This document shows positions 42,361 to 53,860 of a stretch of 64,000 nucleotides of DNA, one piece after another; within the stretch, counting starts at the first letter, position 1, and the number at the start of each line of letters is the position of its first letter. Origin of the DNA: Thinopyrum elongatum (taxonomy: Eukaryota; Streptophyta; Magnoliopsida; Poales; Poaceae); NCBI GenBank assembly GCA_011799875.1, contig CM022298.1, forward strand, positions 260,083,757-260,147,756, in the 5' to 3' direction. The position numbers were made by a program, and so were the translations under genes. The notes under the pieces are model-generated. The model was not told the DNA's origin, did not search any database, and saw only the letters and a list, made by a program, of their open reading frames with translations.

Positions 42361-43960
42361 AAGCGCGCTCGTTGCCTTCCTGTGGGCGAATATTGATGTG
42401 TTTGCCTGGCAACCATCTGATATCCTCGGTGTTCCCAGGGAGGTAATCGAGCATCACCTTGCTGTCTATCCACATGCCCGGCCCATCAAACAGAAGGTTT
42501 GGAAGCAGGCCTTGGAGTGGCAGCAGTTTATTGCCGAGGAAATCAAGAAACTTGAAGCAGCTGGTTTGGTCAGAGGAGTACTGCATCCAACATGGTTAGC
42601 AAAACCCAGTGGTTGTGCGCAAGTCTAATGAAAAATGGAGGCTTTGCATAGATTTTACGGATCTGAACAAGGCGTGCCCGAAGGACCCATTTCCCTTGCC
42701 GCGCATCGACCAGCTCGTGGATTCTACTTCAGGATATGAGTTGCTATCTTTTCTGGATGCATACTCTGGATACCATCATATTTTTATGTCCAAGGAAGAT
42801 GAAGAAAAGACCTCATTCATCACCCCATGCGGCACGTACTTGTTTGTGCACATGCCTTTCAGGTTGAAGAGTGTCGGGTCCACTTTTGCAATAGCGGTCC
42901 AGATTGGCTTTGAACCACAGTTGCACAGGAACATTGAAGCCTATATGGATGATACTGTGGTCAAGACCAAGGACAGATCAACCCTCATCCAGGATTTAGA
43001 AGAGACATTTGCTAATCTGTGCAAGATCAACTTGAAACTGAATCCGAAGAAGTGCGTGTTTGGCATTCCCTCCGGCAAGCTACTTGGTTTCTTTGTGTCC
43101 CACCGTGGGATAGAAGCCAACCCCGATAAGATCAAGGCTATTGAGCAGATACAGGCACCCAAGATAGTTAAGGATGTGAGGCGTGTGACAGGATGCGTTG
43201 CCGCGCTTAGTAGATTCATCTCCAAGTCTGCCGAGCGCGCCATGCCGTTCTTCAAGATTTTGAAGAAGGCATAACCCATGAAGTGGACCCCGGAAGCAGA
43301 TGCAACACTGCAGGATTTGAAGGCCTACTTGTCTTCTGTGCCTACTTTGGTTGCACCCAAACCACAAGAGCCGTTGCTGCTATATCTGGCAGCAACTAAT
43401 CAAGTGGTTAGTGCGGCCCTAGTAGCGTAGCGGGAAGTAGAAGAAGCAGCCACCTCAGAAAGTGTCCTGCCCGGGGAAGAGGAAGAGAGCGGCCCGGCAA
43501 GGCCAGATATGGATCAAGACAAAGAAGAGCACGGCAGCGGAAACAACCCCAAGGACATGGCAACGAAGAAGGTGGTGCAGCACCCAGTATACTTCGTCAG
43601 CTCCCTGTTACAGGGGGCTAGATCCAGGTACTCTGGCATGCAAAAATTGATCTTTGGCCTTGTCATGGCCTTAAGGAAACTGCGCCACTACTTCCAAGCC
43701 CATGAGATCATGGTTGTCACCCACTTCCCGTTGCAAAGGATACTTCGAAACCCAGAGGCCACCGGCAGGATAGTGGAGTGAGCATTGGAGTTATCTAGCT
43801 TTGGCCTGAAGTTTGAAAGCACATCAACAATCCAGAGCAGGGCGTTGGCAGAGTTTATTGCAGAATGGATGCCAACCCCTAATGAAGAAGTACAATAAAC
43901 AGTTATCCCCGGCAAGGAAGCACCCCCAGAATGGATCATGTATTTCGATGGTGCCTTCCC
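42361..43960 (+). pseudogene. Copy C reverse transcriptase and Ty3-type RNase H
   Basis: RT: ESALVAFLWANIDVFAWQPS, LEWQQFIAEEIKKLEAAGLV, a frameshift near 42600, DFTDLNKACPKDPFPLPRID, MPFRLKSVGSTFAIAVQ, YMDD at 42942-42953, KINLKLNPKKCVFGI. A TAA near 43272 interrupts before the connection. The RNase H region has YLAATNQVVSAALVA with TAG near 43427, then VYFVSSLLQGARSRYSGMQK and TGA near 43780. At least four breaks. Confidence 0.87.
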
Positions 43961-44340
43961 CCTACAAGGTGCAGGGGCTGGTGTGCTTCTCGTGGCTCCC
44001 ACTGGAGAGCACCTGAGGTACATCGTCTAGATGCACTTTCCCCGGGAGGAGGCGACCAACAATACAGCAGAATATGAAGGGCTTCTTCCTGGGCTCAGGA
44101 TTGCCACATAATTGGGAATCAAGAAGCTGATCATTCGAGGAGATTCACAACTGGTGGTGAGACAAGTCAACAAGGATTATCAAAGCCCATTGATGGAGGC
44201 ATACGTCAAGGAAGTGAGAAGATTGGAGGAGTGCTTTGACGGGTTGCAAACAGAGCACGTACCCCGTGCGGAAAACAGCATTGCTGATCACCTGTCAAAG
44301 TGCGCTACGCAGAAGCTTCCTGTGGAACCAGGGACTTTTG
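43930..44340 (+). pseudogene. Copy C second (plant-type) RNase H
   Basis: MYFDGAFPLQGAGAGVLLVA, then a TAG near 44028, AEYEGLLPGLRIA with TAA near 44108, GDSQLVVRQVNKDYQSPLME and ENSIADHLSKCATQKLPVE. This extra RNase H, after the native one, is a known hallmark of Tat-lineage elements. Function is thought to aid primer or RNA removal. Confidence 0.85.
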
Positions 44341-45823
44341 TTCTCCATCTTACTCAGCCCTCCGTATCCCCAACAACAATGGCCCGAAAGAGGAGGAAAT
44401 TGGACTCCAGTAAGCCTCTCCCGGTAGAGCCTTTCGGGGCTCCTGGCAGGGACACTGCCGGAAACAACTCCCCTTCGCTTGCTGGGCTGCACCCTCCTGT
44501 CGGGCCACTGGTCCCCGCAAGCGAGGGATGCGTCCCCACGAATGAGGAGGTGCCGCTAGTCCTCGTTGCCGAGCCTCAGGCTCCAACTTGGGCAAGGCAC
44601 ATAGTCCATTTCCTCCAAACCGGAGAACTTCCCGAAGAGCAAGAAGAAGCTGAAAGAGTAGCCCGGAGGGCCAGTATGTATCAGTTTGTCGATGACACAC
44701 TATACAGAAGAAGGCCCAATGGTGTGAAATTGAAGTGCATTTTCCGGGAAGGAGGAAAGGAATTGCTGGCAGAGACACAAAAAGGCATGTGCGGTTCCCA
44801 CATTGGATCAAGGGCTTTGGTTGGGAAAGCATTCCAGCAAGGATTCTATTGGCCCACAGCCCTCCAAGATGCGGTTGAGATTGTGACCAAGTGTGAAGCC
44901 TGTTAGTTCCATTCCAAAAATATCCATCTGCCTGCCCAAGCTCTCTAGACAATCCCTTTGTCATGGCCATTTTCGGTCTGGGGGCTCGATATCCTCGGCC
45001 CTTTCCCTCGAGCTACTGGGGGCTTTGAATTCTTGTTCGTTGCAGTCGACAAGTTTACAAAGTGGCCGGAAGTAGATGCCGTGAGAAAGGTGACTGCTCC
45101 GTCAGCTATCAAGTTCTTGAAAGGATTGGTGTGCCGCTTCGGAGTCCCTGCCCGGATCATCACCGACAATGGCACCCAGTTCATGAGCCGCGCCTTCATG
45201 CAATATGTTCATGCCCTCAGAAGCAATATCTCATTTGCCTCTATTGCACATCCTAGAAGCAATGGACAAGCTGAGAGGGCGAACGCTGATGTGCTGCGGG
45301 GACTCAAGACAAGAACATTTGATAAGCTGCGGAAGCATGGCAGGCCATGGATTAATGAGCTGCCGGTGGTTCTTTGGTCCCTCAGAACGACACCAAACCG
45401 AGCTACCGGCAGACTCCCTTCTCCCTAGTCTATGGGGCAGAAGCAGTTATCCCCACGGAACTCATTTATAGGTCGCCTCGAGTGCTTGCCTACAATGAAG
45501 TAGCGCAGGAACACCACATGCGTGATGACGCTGTGCTTCTCGAGGAGAACTGTCTCCAGCCTGCTACGTGTGCTGCACGCTATCAGCAAACCCTGCGTTG
45601 CTATCATAGCCGTAGGGTTCATGCCAGGTGTTTTGAGGAAGGCGACCTTGTCCTTAGGCGCGTTCAGTCCGCCAAGGGTACAAACAAGCTATCGCCAAAG
45701 GGGGAAGGCCCTTACCGGGTAGTACGAGTCACCAGACCTGGCGCAGTCCGTCTGGAGACCGGAGATGGCATTCAATTGCAAAGCTCATGGAATATTGAGC
45801 ATCTCCGCAAGTTCTACCCGTAA
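44341..45823 (+). pseudogene. Copy C integrase
   Basis: Linker, SMYQFVDDTLYRRRPNGVKL (CAG where A and B have TAG), zinc-site text GSHIGSRALVGKAFQQGFYW ... TKCEAC followed by TAG near 44903. The core has GLDILGPFPRATGGFEF, ITDNGTQF and NGQAERANADV, so all three catalytic residues D, D, E are present. A one-base frameshift lies near 45410. The C-terminal module (EEGDLVLRRVQSAKGTNK; GEGPYRVVRVTRPGAV) runs to TAA at 45821-45823. It is the best preserved integrase among the gypsy copies. Confidence 0.87.
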
Positions 45824-46997
45824 GGCACGGCTGTCGGGCCCTGCCCGGCAGCCACCCTTTTGTATAGGCCTTGCCTCAGCTGCATGTAACCCCTTGTACA
45901 AAGCCAGGCGCAGGCCCTGAGTAACAGAGAAATAAATGAAGCGCTAGGGGCCCCCGACAAGTGGCATGCATGCATATGCATTTCATAAGCATTGCATGAT
46001 TCATGTAGATAGGTTGCATGATCATGTAGATAGATTGCATCTGGCATCATCTTCATTTGCATAAACTGCAGGCTCCTGCAGTGGACTTAGTCCTAGGAAG
46101 AGGATGCGATGACAAGCCAGCACTGCGATCTCCGGCAAGCCAAACAGATAAATTCCATCTCTTATCCATACATGTTCCGTGAGTAGGACTTGTGCATATG
46201 AAAACCTCGGCGCCTCGGAAACAAAGGTGCTCCCATCTACTGACACAAATGCTGCTTCAGTTAGGATGGTTGTAGTGGCCTTTGGCTGAAAGGGGTTGGC
46301 GGGGGGCTGGTCTCTCCCAATGGGTTCTGCGCCCGGCAGGCTCAGCCTCACAGCAGCAGTCCTATGGGGTGCCGGCAAGGTAGCTTACCGGGATCTACTT
46401 GTTTACGTGAAAGTATGGAGGCGTTTCACCTCTGCATGGATATCAAACATGCACAAGTACCCGGCAAAGCTTACCTTTTTCATTAATATGTTGATCAACA
46501 AGTACAAATCTCATGAAACATAAACATGGATACAAGAGATTACATTATTTGAACTAAAATTTGGCAAGTGCCTAAAGATTTAAGACTGAAAAAAGATAAG
46601 TGCCCTGTAATGCCTTTTCTTGTCCCTCTCCTCCTAGGCACGGCGGTAGAAGGCGAAGAGGGCAAAAGGAGTGCCTGGGCAGAAGCCCAGCCTATCCCTG
46701 TCGGGCTCCAGGAGAGGATGCCCGACGGGGGCGGGAGGGCGTGGACGAAGATGTCGACGGAGAGCATGGCGGAGGCGACCCGTCGACCACCACCACCAAG
46801 GCCAGCAGAACACAGCAGGGCTAACGGAGCTGCAACCCGAGAGGAAGCCTGCCGGGGTCCAACTGGAGGACTGCTGGAGGAGCCAGGGGCACCATCACCA
46901 CCTCTGCATCCAACTTCCCGGCAAACCACCTTGCCGGGGAGAGAACACAGGTGCAGATGATGGTGCTACCACCTGATGAAGATGGTGCGGGCAATGT
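45824..46997. other. Copy C post-pol noncoding region
   Basis: Alignable by eye to 14890-16035 (inverted) of copy A. Contains AAAATTTGGCAAGTGCCT near 46556. ORFs on either strand are not frame-conserved among copies. Confidence 0.6.
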
Positions 46998-47657
46998 TCA
47001 GCTGGAGACGGAGTCGTCGCCCTCCCTATCGCTGTCGTCATCATCACTGTCAGTGTCCTCCTCGTCTCTTTCGCTCGAGGAGGAGCTTTCGTCGTCGTTC
47101 AAGCTCTCCACGCAGCACCCTAAGCGAGCTCCCGAGTGCCCAAAGACCTTGACAGAAAGCAGGCCGCTCTCCATTAATTTAAACTGGAGAATGTGCCCCT
47201 CCGACAAGCTGTGGGCTCGAACAAAGGTCTTCCAGCCGAGGCGGAGGTACATAACATGAGGAGCAGGGAAGTCAACATCCACCCGCATGCCGCCATTCCC
47301 ATAGCCCCTCATGTGCAACCTCAGTGAACGCGGTTGTTCGAGCTCCATCACCCTTGCAAATGGAGTAGGGAGGCGGAGGCGGCCGCGCAGAGGCTTATAC
47401 GGCCTGATGACGAACTCCAAGGGTTGATCTCCGACGTGGCCTTCCATCGGGGGAGGAGTGTCCGGTGCGGGCGCAATCGAGGCGCCACCCCGGCCTCCTC
47501 GGCCGGGCATACCACGACGACCTCGGCCACGCCCCTTTCCGCCTCCTCTCACAGCGGGTTCTGCCCCCACATCGTCAAGAGGAGGGGGGAGTCGCTGTCG
47601 AGCAGAATTTCTCTTCGCCACCACCGGAGTACCACCACACCCTCGTCCCCTCACCAT
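46998..47657 (-). CDS. Antisense B3-like protein of gypsy copy C, intact ORF
   Basis: The ATG at 47657 (MVRGRGCGGTPVVAKRNSAR) is chosen because the other three copies start at the same place after a TATA-like box; the open frame extends 18 codons further upstream. It runs uninterrupted for 219 residues to 46998. Residues about 1-65 are basic and RG-rich (GGGKGRGRGRRGMPGRGGRG). About 75-165 form a B3-like domain: LEFVIRPYKPLRGRLRLPTP, RSLRLHMRGYGNGGMRVDVD, YLRLGWKTFVRAHSLSEGHI, LQFKLMESGLLSVKVFG. Then GARLGCC and an acidic Ser/Asp/Glu tail (DDESSSSSERDEEDTDSDDD). The order resembles a nuclear DNA-binding factor with an acidic region. It is transcribed opposite to pol if the promoter works. Targets and function are unknown. 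Confidence 0.72.
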   Translation of the reverse strand: MVRGRGCGGTPVVAKRNSARQRLPPPLDDVGAEPAVRGGGKGRGRGRRGMPGRGGRGGASIAPAPDTPPPMEGHVGDQPLEFVIRPYKPLRGRLRLPTPFARVMELEQPRSLRLHMRGYGNGGMRVDVDFPAPHVMYLRLGWKTFVRAHSLSEGHILQFKLMESGLLSVKVFGHSGARLGCCVESLNDDESSSSSERDEEDTDSDDDDSDREGDDSVSS

Positions 47658-47723
47658 GGCAAGCAAGGGAAGATTTGAGGAAAGGGAGAAGGAAGGTGTG
47701 TGAGCAGACACACCACTCCTACC

Positions 47724-47737
47724 CCCTTTTAAAGGAG
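47724..47737 (-). promoter_or_regulatory. TATA-like box of antisense ORF, copy C
   Basis: The minus strand reads CCTTTAAAAGGGGG about 70 bp upstream of the ATG at 47657. It is a weaker TATA (TTTAAAA) than in copies A, B and D. Confidence 0.55.
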
Positions 47738-48196
47738 AACGAGGCAGGGGGCTGGCCTCTCATTCAGCAGGCAACCGCCTTGCTCCTCCAATGTGGTTCC
47801 CCTGCGCCTCCAATGGCTCGGGGAATCAGAGCCACCCCTCTACACCACTCGACGACGCCTGGCTTTCTGCCATGGTACCCGTTCCCGCGCCCCCGGCGTC
47901 CACGACCTACCATGTGCAATGCATGTGGTACACGTGGCGGAGGCGCTCCAGGGCAGGAGGCAAGTGGGATGGCAGTTTCCTACCCCGTGATCATGGGGCA
48001 TGGGCTGCCCACAGATCGTGGTTCAGTTTCTCCCATAAACGTTTCGTATGACACACGGAAAAACCGGAAACTGACCCGAGCTCAGGTTAATGAAGAAGCA
48101 AAGAAGATCTCAAAGGGCGGAGCCGCCCTTACATTTCTGCCTGTGCATTGGTTAGGGCCTACCCCGACGACGCCCTGTGCCAGGCCCAGGGGCTCC
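47738..48196. other. Region between antisense promoter and 3' LTR, with polypurine tract
   Basis: No gene. Ends with GCCAGGCCCAGGGGCTCC (to 48196), the polypurine tract that primes plus-strand synthesis. Confidence 0.65.
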
Positions 48197-49102
48197 TGTC
48201 GGTGCAACAGACCCTGGGTCCATTGCACGGACTGTGCACAGGCCAGAGACAAGATTACAAGACCAAGATCATACCAAACAAGGAGGATCAATTCCTTTGA
48301 AGGATCCAAGTGCAAGTCGAGAAGGCCAAGGTGAGCCAGAGGAACAAGGTGTCGCTAAGGGAAGGACCTACCTTGTCAGGCAGGCGAGCCTGGTAGGGTT
48401 GGGTTTTGCTCCGGAAGTAAGCTCCCAGATCGTCCCGGCAGGCCTGCCGGGGCTGGCGGAGGCAAGCCACTCCACCGCTCCACCTCACAAGCGACGCAAG
48501 TCAGTAATCAAAGAGGTGTCGAGCTCCAAGGTGACTAAGTGGCTGCTTTCTGCCACATGGCACCCACTTCCTACAGCAAACACCTCCATATGACACCCGT
48601 CTTGAGACATGTCAGGCGAGCAGACGCGAAGCTGGCAAAACAGCTCGGCAGGGCCTGCCGGGCGAGTTGTGATGTGACACTGAGCAACGCATTTAATGGT
48701 CTCTGTCAGCCTGCAGAGTTAGATTTGATAGCACTGTTAGCTATCTAATCAGTACGCAAAGATTGATTTGCCACTGTGGTGACCCCTTAATCTATGAAAG
48801 GAGGCCCATGGCGACCGTAGAAAGGGTTGGATCCTCACATATCCATACGCGCGTAGCCACTCTCGCCCCCAGAGCGACCTTGCCGGGCGAGTGTGCTACG
48901 TTCACCACCATTATCCACCATCAATCCACCAAAGCAAGAGTAGGGTTTTACGCCTCACGGCGGCCCAAACCCGGGTAAAGACTGCCTGTGTGATCTCTGT
49001 CGTGTTGCACGACGCTTCTCCTCTCTTTGTGCAACGTGCCCATTCCCCCACCGAACCAAAAGGCGCTCATGGCCCCATAGGTGGCTGTGGTTTCCCATGA
49101 CA
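48197..49102 (+). repeat. Copy C 3' LTR, 906 bp
   Basis: TGTCGGTGCAACAGACCC ... GTGGTTTCCCATGACA, same length as the 5' LTR. The TATA box is mutated (CTATGAAAGG, 48792-48801). Followed by ACATG (49103-49107). Confidence 0.93.
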
Positions 49103-51881
49103 ACATGTCTACTTGCAAAATCTGCAGAAGGCTGGCTATGGCATCGTCGACTCGGTCATGCTTGCATGAGGAACTTGCACACGCTTATGAAGAAGAAGCA
49201 CGTCATTGGCATTGATGGTGTCAAATTCCTCAAAGATCATCTTTGTGGGGCTTGTGAGGCTGGAAAGATGACCAGAGCCAAGCACCCCTCGAAGACGATC
49301 ATGACCACCACTCGTCCGTTTGAATTGCTTCATATGGACCTCTTTGGCCCTACTCATTATGCCACGCTAACAAATGCAGCATCTCTATATGGCTTTGTTA
49401 TTGTTGATGATTGTTCTTGTTACACCTGGGTGCATATCATTATGTACAAAACTGAAGTGCAGGAAGTCTTCAAACGATTTTCCTCAAGGGCCTCGACGAA
49501 TTTCGATGTGAAGATCAAGCATATTCGGAGTGACAATGGGACCGAGTTCAAGAATACTGGTCTTGATGACTATCTTGATGAACTTGGTATTACTCACGAG
49601 TTATCAGCCCCATACACTCCTCAGCAAAATGGCGTTGTGGAGCGCAAGAATAGGACTCTTGTTGAGATGGCTTGTACCATGCTTGATGAATGCATGACGC
49701 CTCATCGCTTCTGGCCTGAGGCTAGTGATACTGCATGCCACATCATCAACAGGGTATATCTTCAAAATTCTTCAAGAAGACCTCATATGAACTCCTCACT
49801 AACAAGAAACCCAATGTGAGTTATTTCAAAGTCTTTGGTGCTAAAAGCTGGATTAGAGATCCACATCACAACTCCAAATTTGCACCGAAAGCACATGAGG
49901 GTTTTATGCTTGGTTACGGAAAGGACTTGCATACCTACAGAGTCTTCAACATCTATCACCACAAGGTTGTTGAAACTATAGATGTGCGGTTCGATGAAAC
50001 TAACGGCTCGCAAAGAGAGCACCTACCTCCTATGCTAGATGAAATGTCTCCTAAGGAATCCATCAAGTTCAAGGCTATTGAGGATGTCATACTTACTGAA
50101 GAATCTACTGAAGAAGTCATTCCAGAACGTGAAGAAAATCATGCTGGTGCATCTGAAGAAAATGGCTATAAAGAAAATGCTGAGCCTAATCAAAGTAGTC
50201 AACCTGCTCACCCTCGCGTTGCAAATGAAGTGCAAATTGAGAGAATCATCGATGACAACAACGCACCAGGTCCTCTCACATGCTCAAAAGCTTCACATTT
50301 ATCTAACTTTTGTGGGCACTTCGCTTTTGTCTCTATCACAGAGCCAACCAAAGTTGATGAGGCATTTCTGGAGCCTGAGTGGATTCAAGCTATGCAAGAG
50401 GAATTGCATCAATTCGACCTCAACAATGTGTGGGAACTTGTCAAGCGCCAGACCCACGCAAGCACAATATCATCGGTACCAAATGGATCTACCGCAACAA
50501 GCAAGATGAAGATGGCCTAGTGGTGAGGAACAAGGCTCGTCTTGTAGCTCAAGGCTACACACAGGTTGAAGGAATTGATTTCGATGAAACTTTTAAACCT
50601 GTTGCTAGACTTGAGGCTATTCGCATATTGCTTGCTTATGCTAACCATCATAATATCATCTTATATCAAATGGATGTGAAAAGTGCATTCCTCAATGGTA
50701 AGCATGATGAAGAAGTATATGTGGCTCAACCCCTAGGTTTTGAAGATCCTAAGCATCCTGACAAAGTCTTTAGACTCAATAAGGCCCTCTATGGCCTCAA
50801 GCAGGCCCCTCGGGCATGGTATGATACACTGAAGGAATTCCTCATGAAGAAAGGCTTCAAACCCAGATCACTTGACCCAACTCTTTTCACCAAAACATAT
50901 GATGATGAATTATTCGTGTGCCAAATATATGTTGATGATATTATCTTTGGCTGTACTAAACAATGTTACAGTGACGAATTTGCCTATATGATGAGTGAAG
51001 AATATCAAATGTCTATGATGGAAGAATTAAAATTCTTCTTAGGTCTTCAAATTCGTCAACAACGCAATGGCATCTTCATTTCTCAAGAGAAATACCTCAA
51101 GGATGTGCTGAGGAAATTCAGCACGCAAGATTGCATAGGCGTCAAAATCCCTATGCCCACTAATGGCCAACTATGCACCGATGAAAATGGTATAGACTTC
51201 GATCAAAAGGTATATCGCTCCATGATTGGCTCTTTATTGTATCTATGTGCATCTAGGCCAGATATTATGCTTAGTGTTTGCATGTGTGCCCGTTTTCAAG
51301 CTACACCGAAGGAATCACACCATAAGGCTGTGAAACATATTCTTCGATGTCTAGCTCACACTCTAACACTTGGATTATTGTATCCCAAGGGCTCGGCTTT
51401 TGATCTCATTGGATATTCTGACTCTGACTATGCTGGTGATCGAGTGGATCACAAGTCAACATCAGGCACATGCCATTTCCTCGGACGATCCTTAGTTTGT
51501 TGGTCCTCGAAGAAGCAGAACTGCGTATCACTCTCTACATCTGAAGCTGAGTACATTGTTGTTGGTTCTTGCTGTGCTCAATTGCTCTGGATGAAGCAAA
51601 CCCTCAAGGACTATGGCATCAATGTGAAGAATGTGCCACTCTACTGCGACAACGAGAGTGCCATCAATATTGCTCATAACCCTGTTCAGCACTCGAAGAC
51701 TAATCACATCCAGATTCGTCACCATTTTCTTCGTGATCATGTGTTGAAGGGCGACATCTCCATCGACCACGTGAAGACTGAAGAACAGCTAGCAGGTATC
51801 TTCACAAAGCCCTTGGATGAGAAGAGATTTAGCAAGTTGCAGTGTGAGCTAAATATCTTAGAATCTTTGAATGTTCATTGA
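49103..51881 (+). pseudogene. Maximus plus copy integrase, reverse transcriptase and RNase H
   Basis: Pol resumes after copy C. Integrase: zinc site [17 protein letters not shown] ... CGACEAGKM, core [18 protein letters not shown] and [14 protein letters not shown] (D, D, E present). A frameshift near 49765 (after INRVYLQ) and another near 50450 (after NVWELVKR) break the frame. [57 protein letters not shown] and YVDD at 50928-50939. RNase [30 protein letters not shown], then [14 protein letters not shown]. It ends at the stop 51879-51881. Only two frameshifts distinguish it from a continuous reading. Confidence 0.9.
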
Positions 51882-52192
51882 AAGGACACACATCCTAACA
51901 CTTATGCAAAATTGATGACTTAGATGTGCAACACACGAAGTAACATTTTTCTTCAATCAATGAAGACTAACCCTCTAAGTGTGAAGAAACTAATGAAGAA
52001 TTTGATTCTCAGAGCCCTACGACAATTGTACGTGGTGTCTGAAATCATCATTCTTATACGGTGGGTCACGCCACCAACCAAAGTTGACAATCTTCAAATT
52101 TGAGTTTTTCTTCATTTTGCAAATTCTTCAAATTTTCAAATTCCTCAACTTTGCAATTTCCTCAAACTTTTCAATTGGTGTTCTTCATTGAC

Positions 52193-52225
<33 letters not shown>

Positions 52226-52324
52226 TTATATTTGAGTTTTCAACGTCCTCAACAGCATTCACTTATTGCTAATTCTTCAAGTTGATTTTTCCTCTAAGTG
52301 AATGTGATCGGACCCGTTCCCCCT
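51882..52324. other. Maximus plus copy post-pol spacer, cut by second Maximus
   Basis: Matches 58985-59380 of the minus copy in inverted orientation (for example GGGTCACGCCACCA, GATCGGACCCGTTCC). Contains a (TA)n run at 52192-52228. Ends at CCCCT (52320-52324), the likely left target duplication of the minus-strand element. Confidence 0.75.
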
Positions 52325-53848
52325 TGAAAGTGCGTTATATCGACTAGAGGGGGGGGGGGGGGGTGAATAGGCGATTTTTACAAATTCGTCACCGAGGAAT
52401 TTCAAGGTGAGGAAATCTAAGCGACGAACTACTTAGCAGTGGAATGAGTACTCAGATGCAAGCATAACAGAGCAGTAGCACAGTCATCATGATGAAATGA
52501 AAACAAGCACAGAGTACGGGTAGAGTAAACACAGGATAAGCAGGCTGAAGACAAACTGACTGAAGAATTGAACTGAGGAAATTGAGAAAGTCTTCAGACA
52601 AAGTCTTCAAACAGTAATGATCAAATACATAGCAAGTATGCGAGGAAATGAAAGGGTTGAGGAAACAGAACAGTAGCTCGGTGAGACACTGATTTGGTAG
52701 ACCAGTTCCAACTGCTGTGACAGTTGTACGTCTGGTTGGAGCGGCTAGGTATTAAACCTGAGGACACACTGTCCCGGACACCCAGTCCTGAACACACAGG
52801 CAGGACACCTAGTCCTCACCGTATTCTCCTTGAGCTAAGGTCACACAGACCTCGCCCAACCACCGTGGTAAGTCTTCAGGTGACTTCCAAACCTTCACAT
52901 ACTCGGTCATTCGGCAATCCACAATTTTCTCTTGGATGCTCTAGACCATGACGCCTAACCGTCTAGAGGATGCACAGTCTCAAAGGTAACAAGCGTTGGT
53001 TCCACATAGGAAACATCTCTTCAGTGATGCTCAATCACTTTGGGTTTGTAGGTGTTTGGGTTTTTTGGGTTTTTCCTCACTGATGATTTTCGCTCAAAGT
53101 CCTCGGAGGATGGGATGCTCTAAATGACAAGTGTCAATCTATCTCTCGGAGCAGCCAACCAGCTAGTGGTTGAAGGGGGCGGCTATTTATAGCCTAGGGA
53201 GCAGCCCGACATGATAAGACATAAATGCCCTTCAATGATATGACCGTTAGGTGGGGTAGGATATTTGGACAGCTGGCGCGTAGCACAGCAACGGTGGAAA
53301 TTTGAGTATCAAATTCCTCAGGGCTATCATGTACCTCACTTGTAGGCAATCCGCACTGGCGAATTCCTAACTCCTCAGTCAGAACAAATTCCTCAGAGAA
53401 CAAGAAACTTCGTCTCTGTCAGATGAACTGACTAAACTGTATGAGATTTCCAATGGCTTCACTCGAAAGGATTGGGTAGGTGTAGGATTTTGAGTTGAGC
53501 ATCACTTGGAAATTTTTCCTTAGTTTTACCTCGACCCCCTTTAACAGTACGGTGTTTCCTATGACTCAAGAAGAAGAAAATGAAACTACGAAAACAAAAG
53601 TCTTCACGCTTCATAATCCTCGCATGAATATCAAGTCTTCAGGGTCACACCAATTTCTTCACTTTCAAAGTCTTCAAGAAAACCAAAGTCTTTAGTTGAA
53701 GACATTCATTTTTAGGGGTCGACATTCATCGTAAATAACAAACTCCTCATAGACTTATAGACCTGTGTACACTCACAAACACATTAGACCCTTAACCTAT
53801 AAGTCTTCAATACACCAAAATCACTAAGGGGCACTAGATGCACTTACA
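52325..53848 (-). repeat. Maximus minus copy 3' LTR, 1524 bp
   Basis: The minus strand starts TGTAAGTGCATCTAGTGCCC (53848) and ends GATATAACGCACTTTCA (52325). TATA box TATAAATA at 53191-53184. A run of 15 G (52349-52363, plus strand) corresponds to six bases in the plus-copy LTR. Confidence 0.92.
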
Positions 53849-53860
53849 ATCTCCCCCTTT
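53849..53860 (-). other. Polypurine tract
   Basis: The minus strand reads AAAAAGGGGGAGAT immediately before the LTR start TGTAAGTG; primes plus-strand DNA synthesis. Confidence 0.9.

Larger units (their letters stand above)
38429..49102 (+). mobile_element. Tat-type gypsy copy C, structurally complete
   Basis: 10,674 bp with two 906-bp LTRs (38429-39334 and 48197-49102), TG...CA ends, a 5-bp duplication ACATG, primer-binding site, gag, protease, RT, two RNase H domains, integrase, antisense B3-like ORF and polypurine tract. Many point mutations. My hand alignment gives roughly 50 mismatches between the LTRs (about 6 percent). Confidence 0.93.
33694..52324 (+). mobile_element. Maximus-type Sirevirus (Ty1/copia), plus copy, split and 3'-truncated in window
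   Basis: 5' LTR 33694-35185, primer-binding site, gag, protease, integrase, RT and RNase H on the plus strand. It is interrupted by gypsy copy C (38429-49102) within pol and by the minus-strand Maximus at 52325. Its env-position gene and 3' LTR would lie right of the window. Family name is by recall of gag/pol and env-like layout; Sirevirus membership is firmer. Confidence 0.85.
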
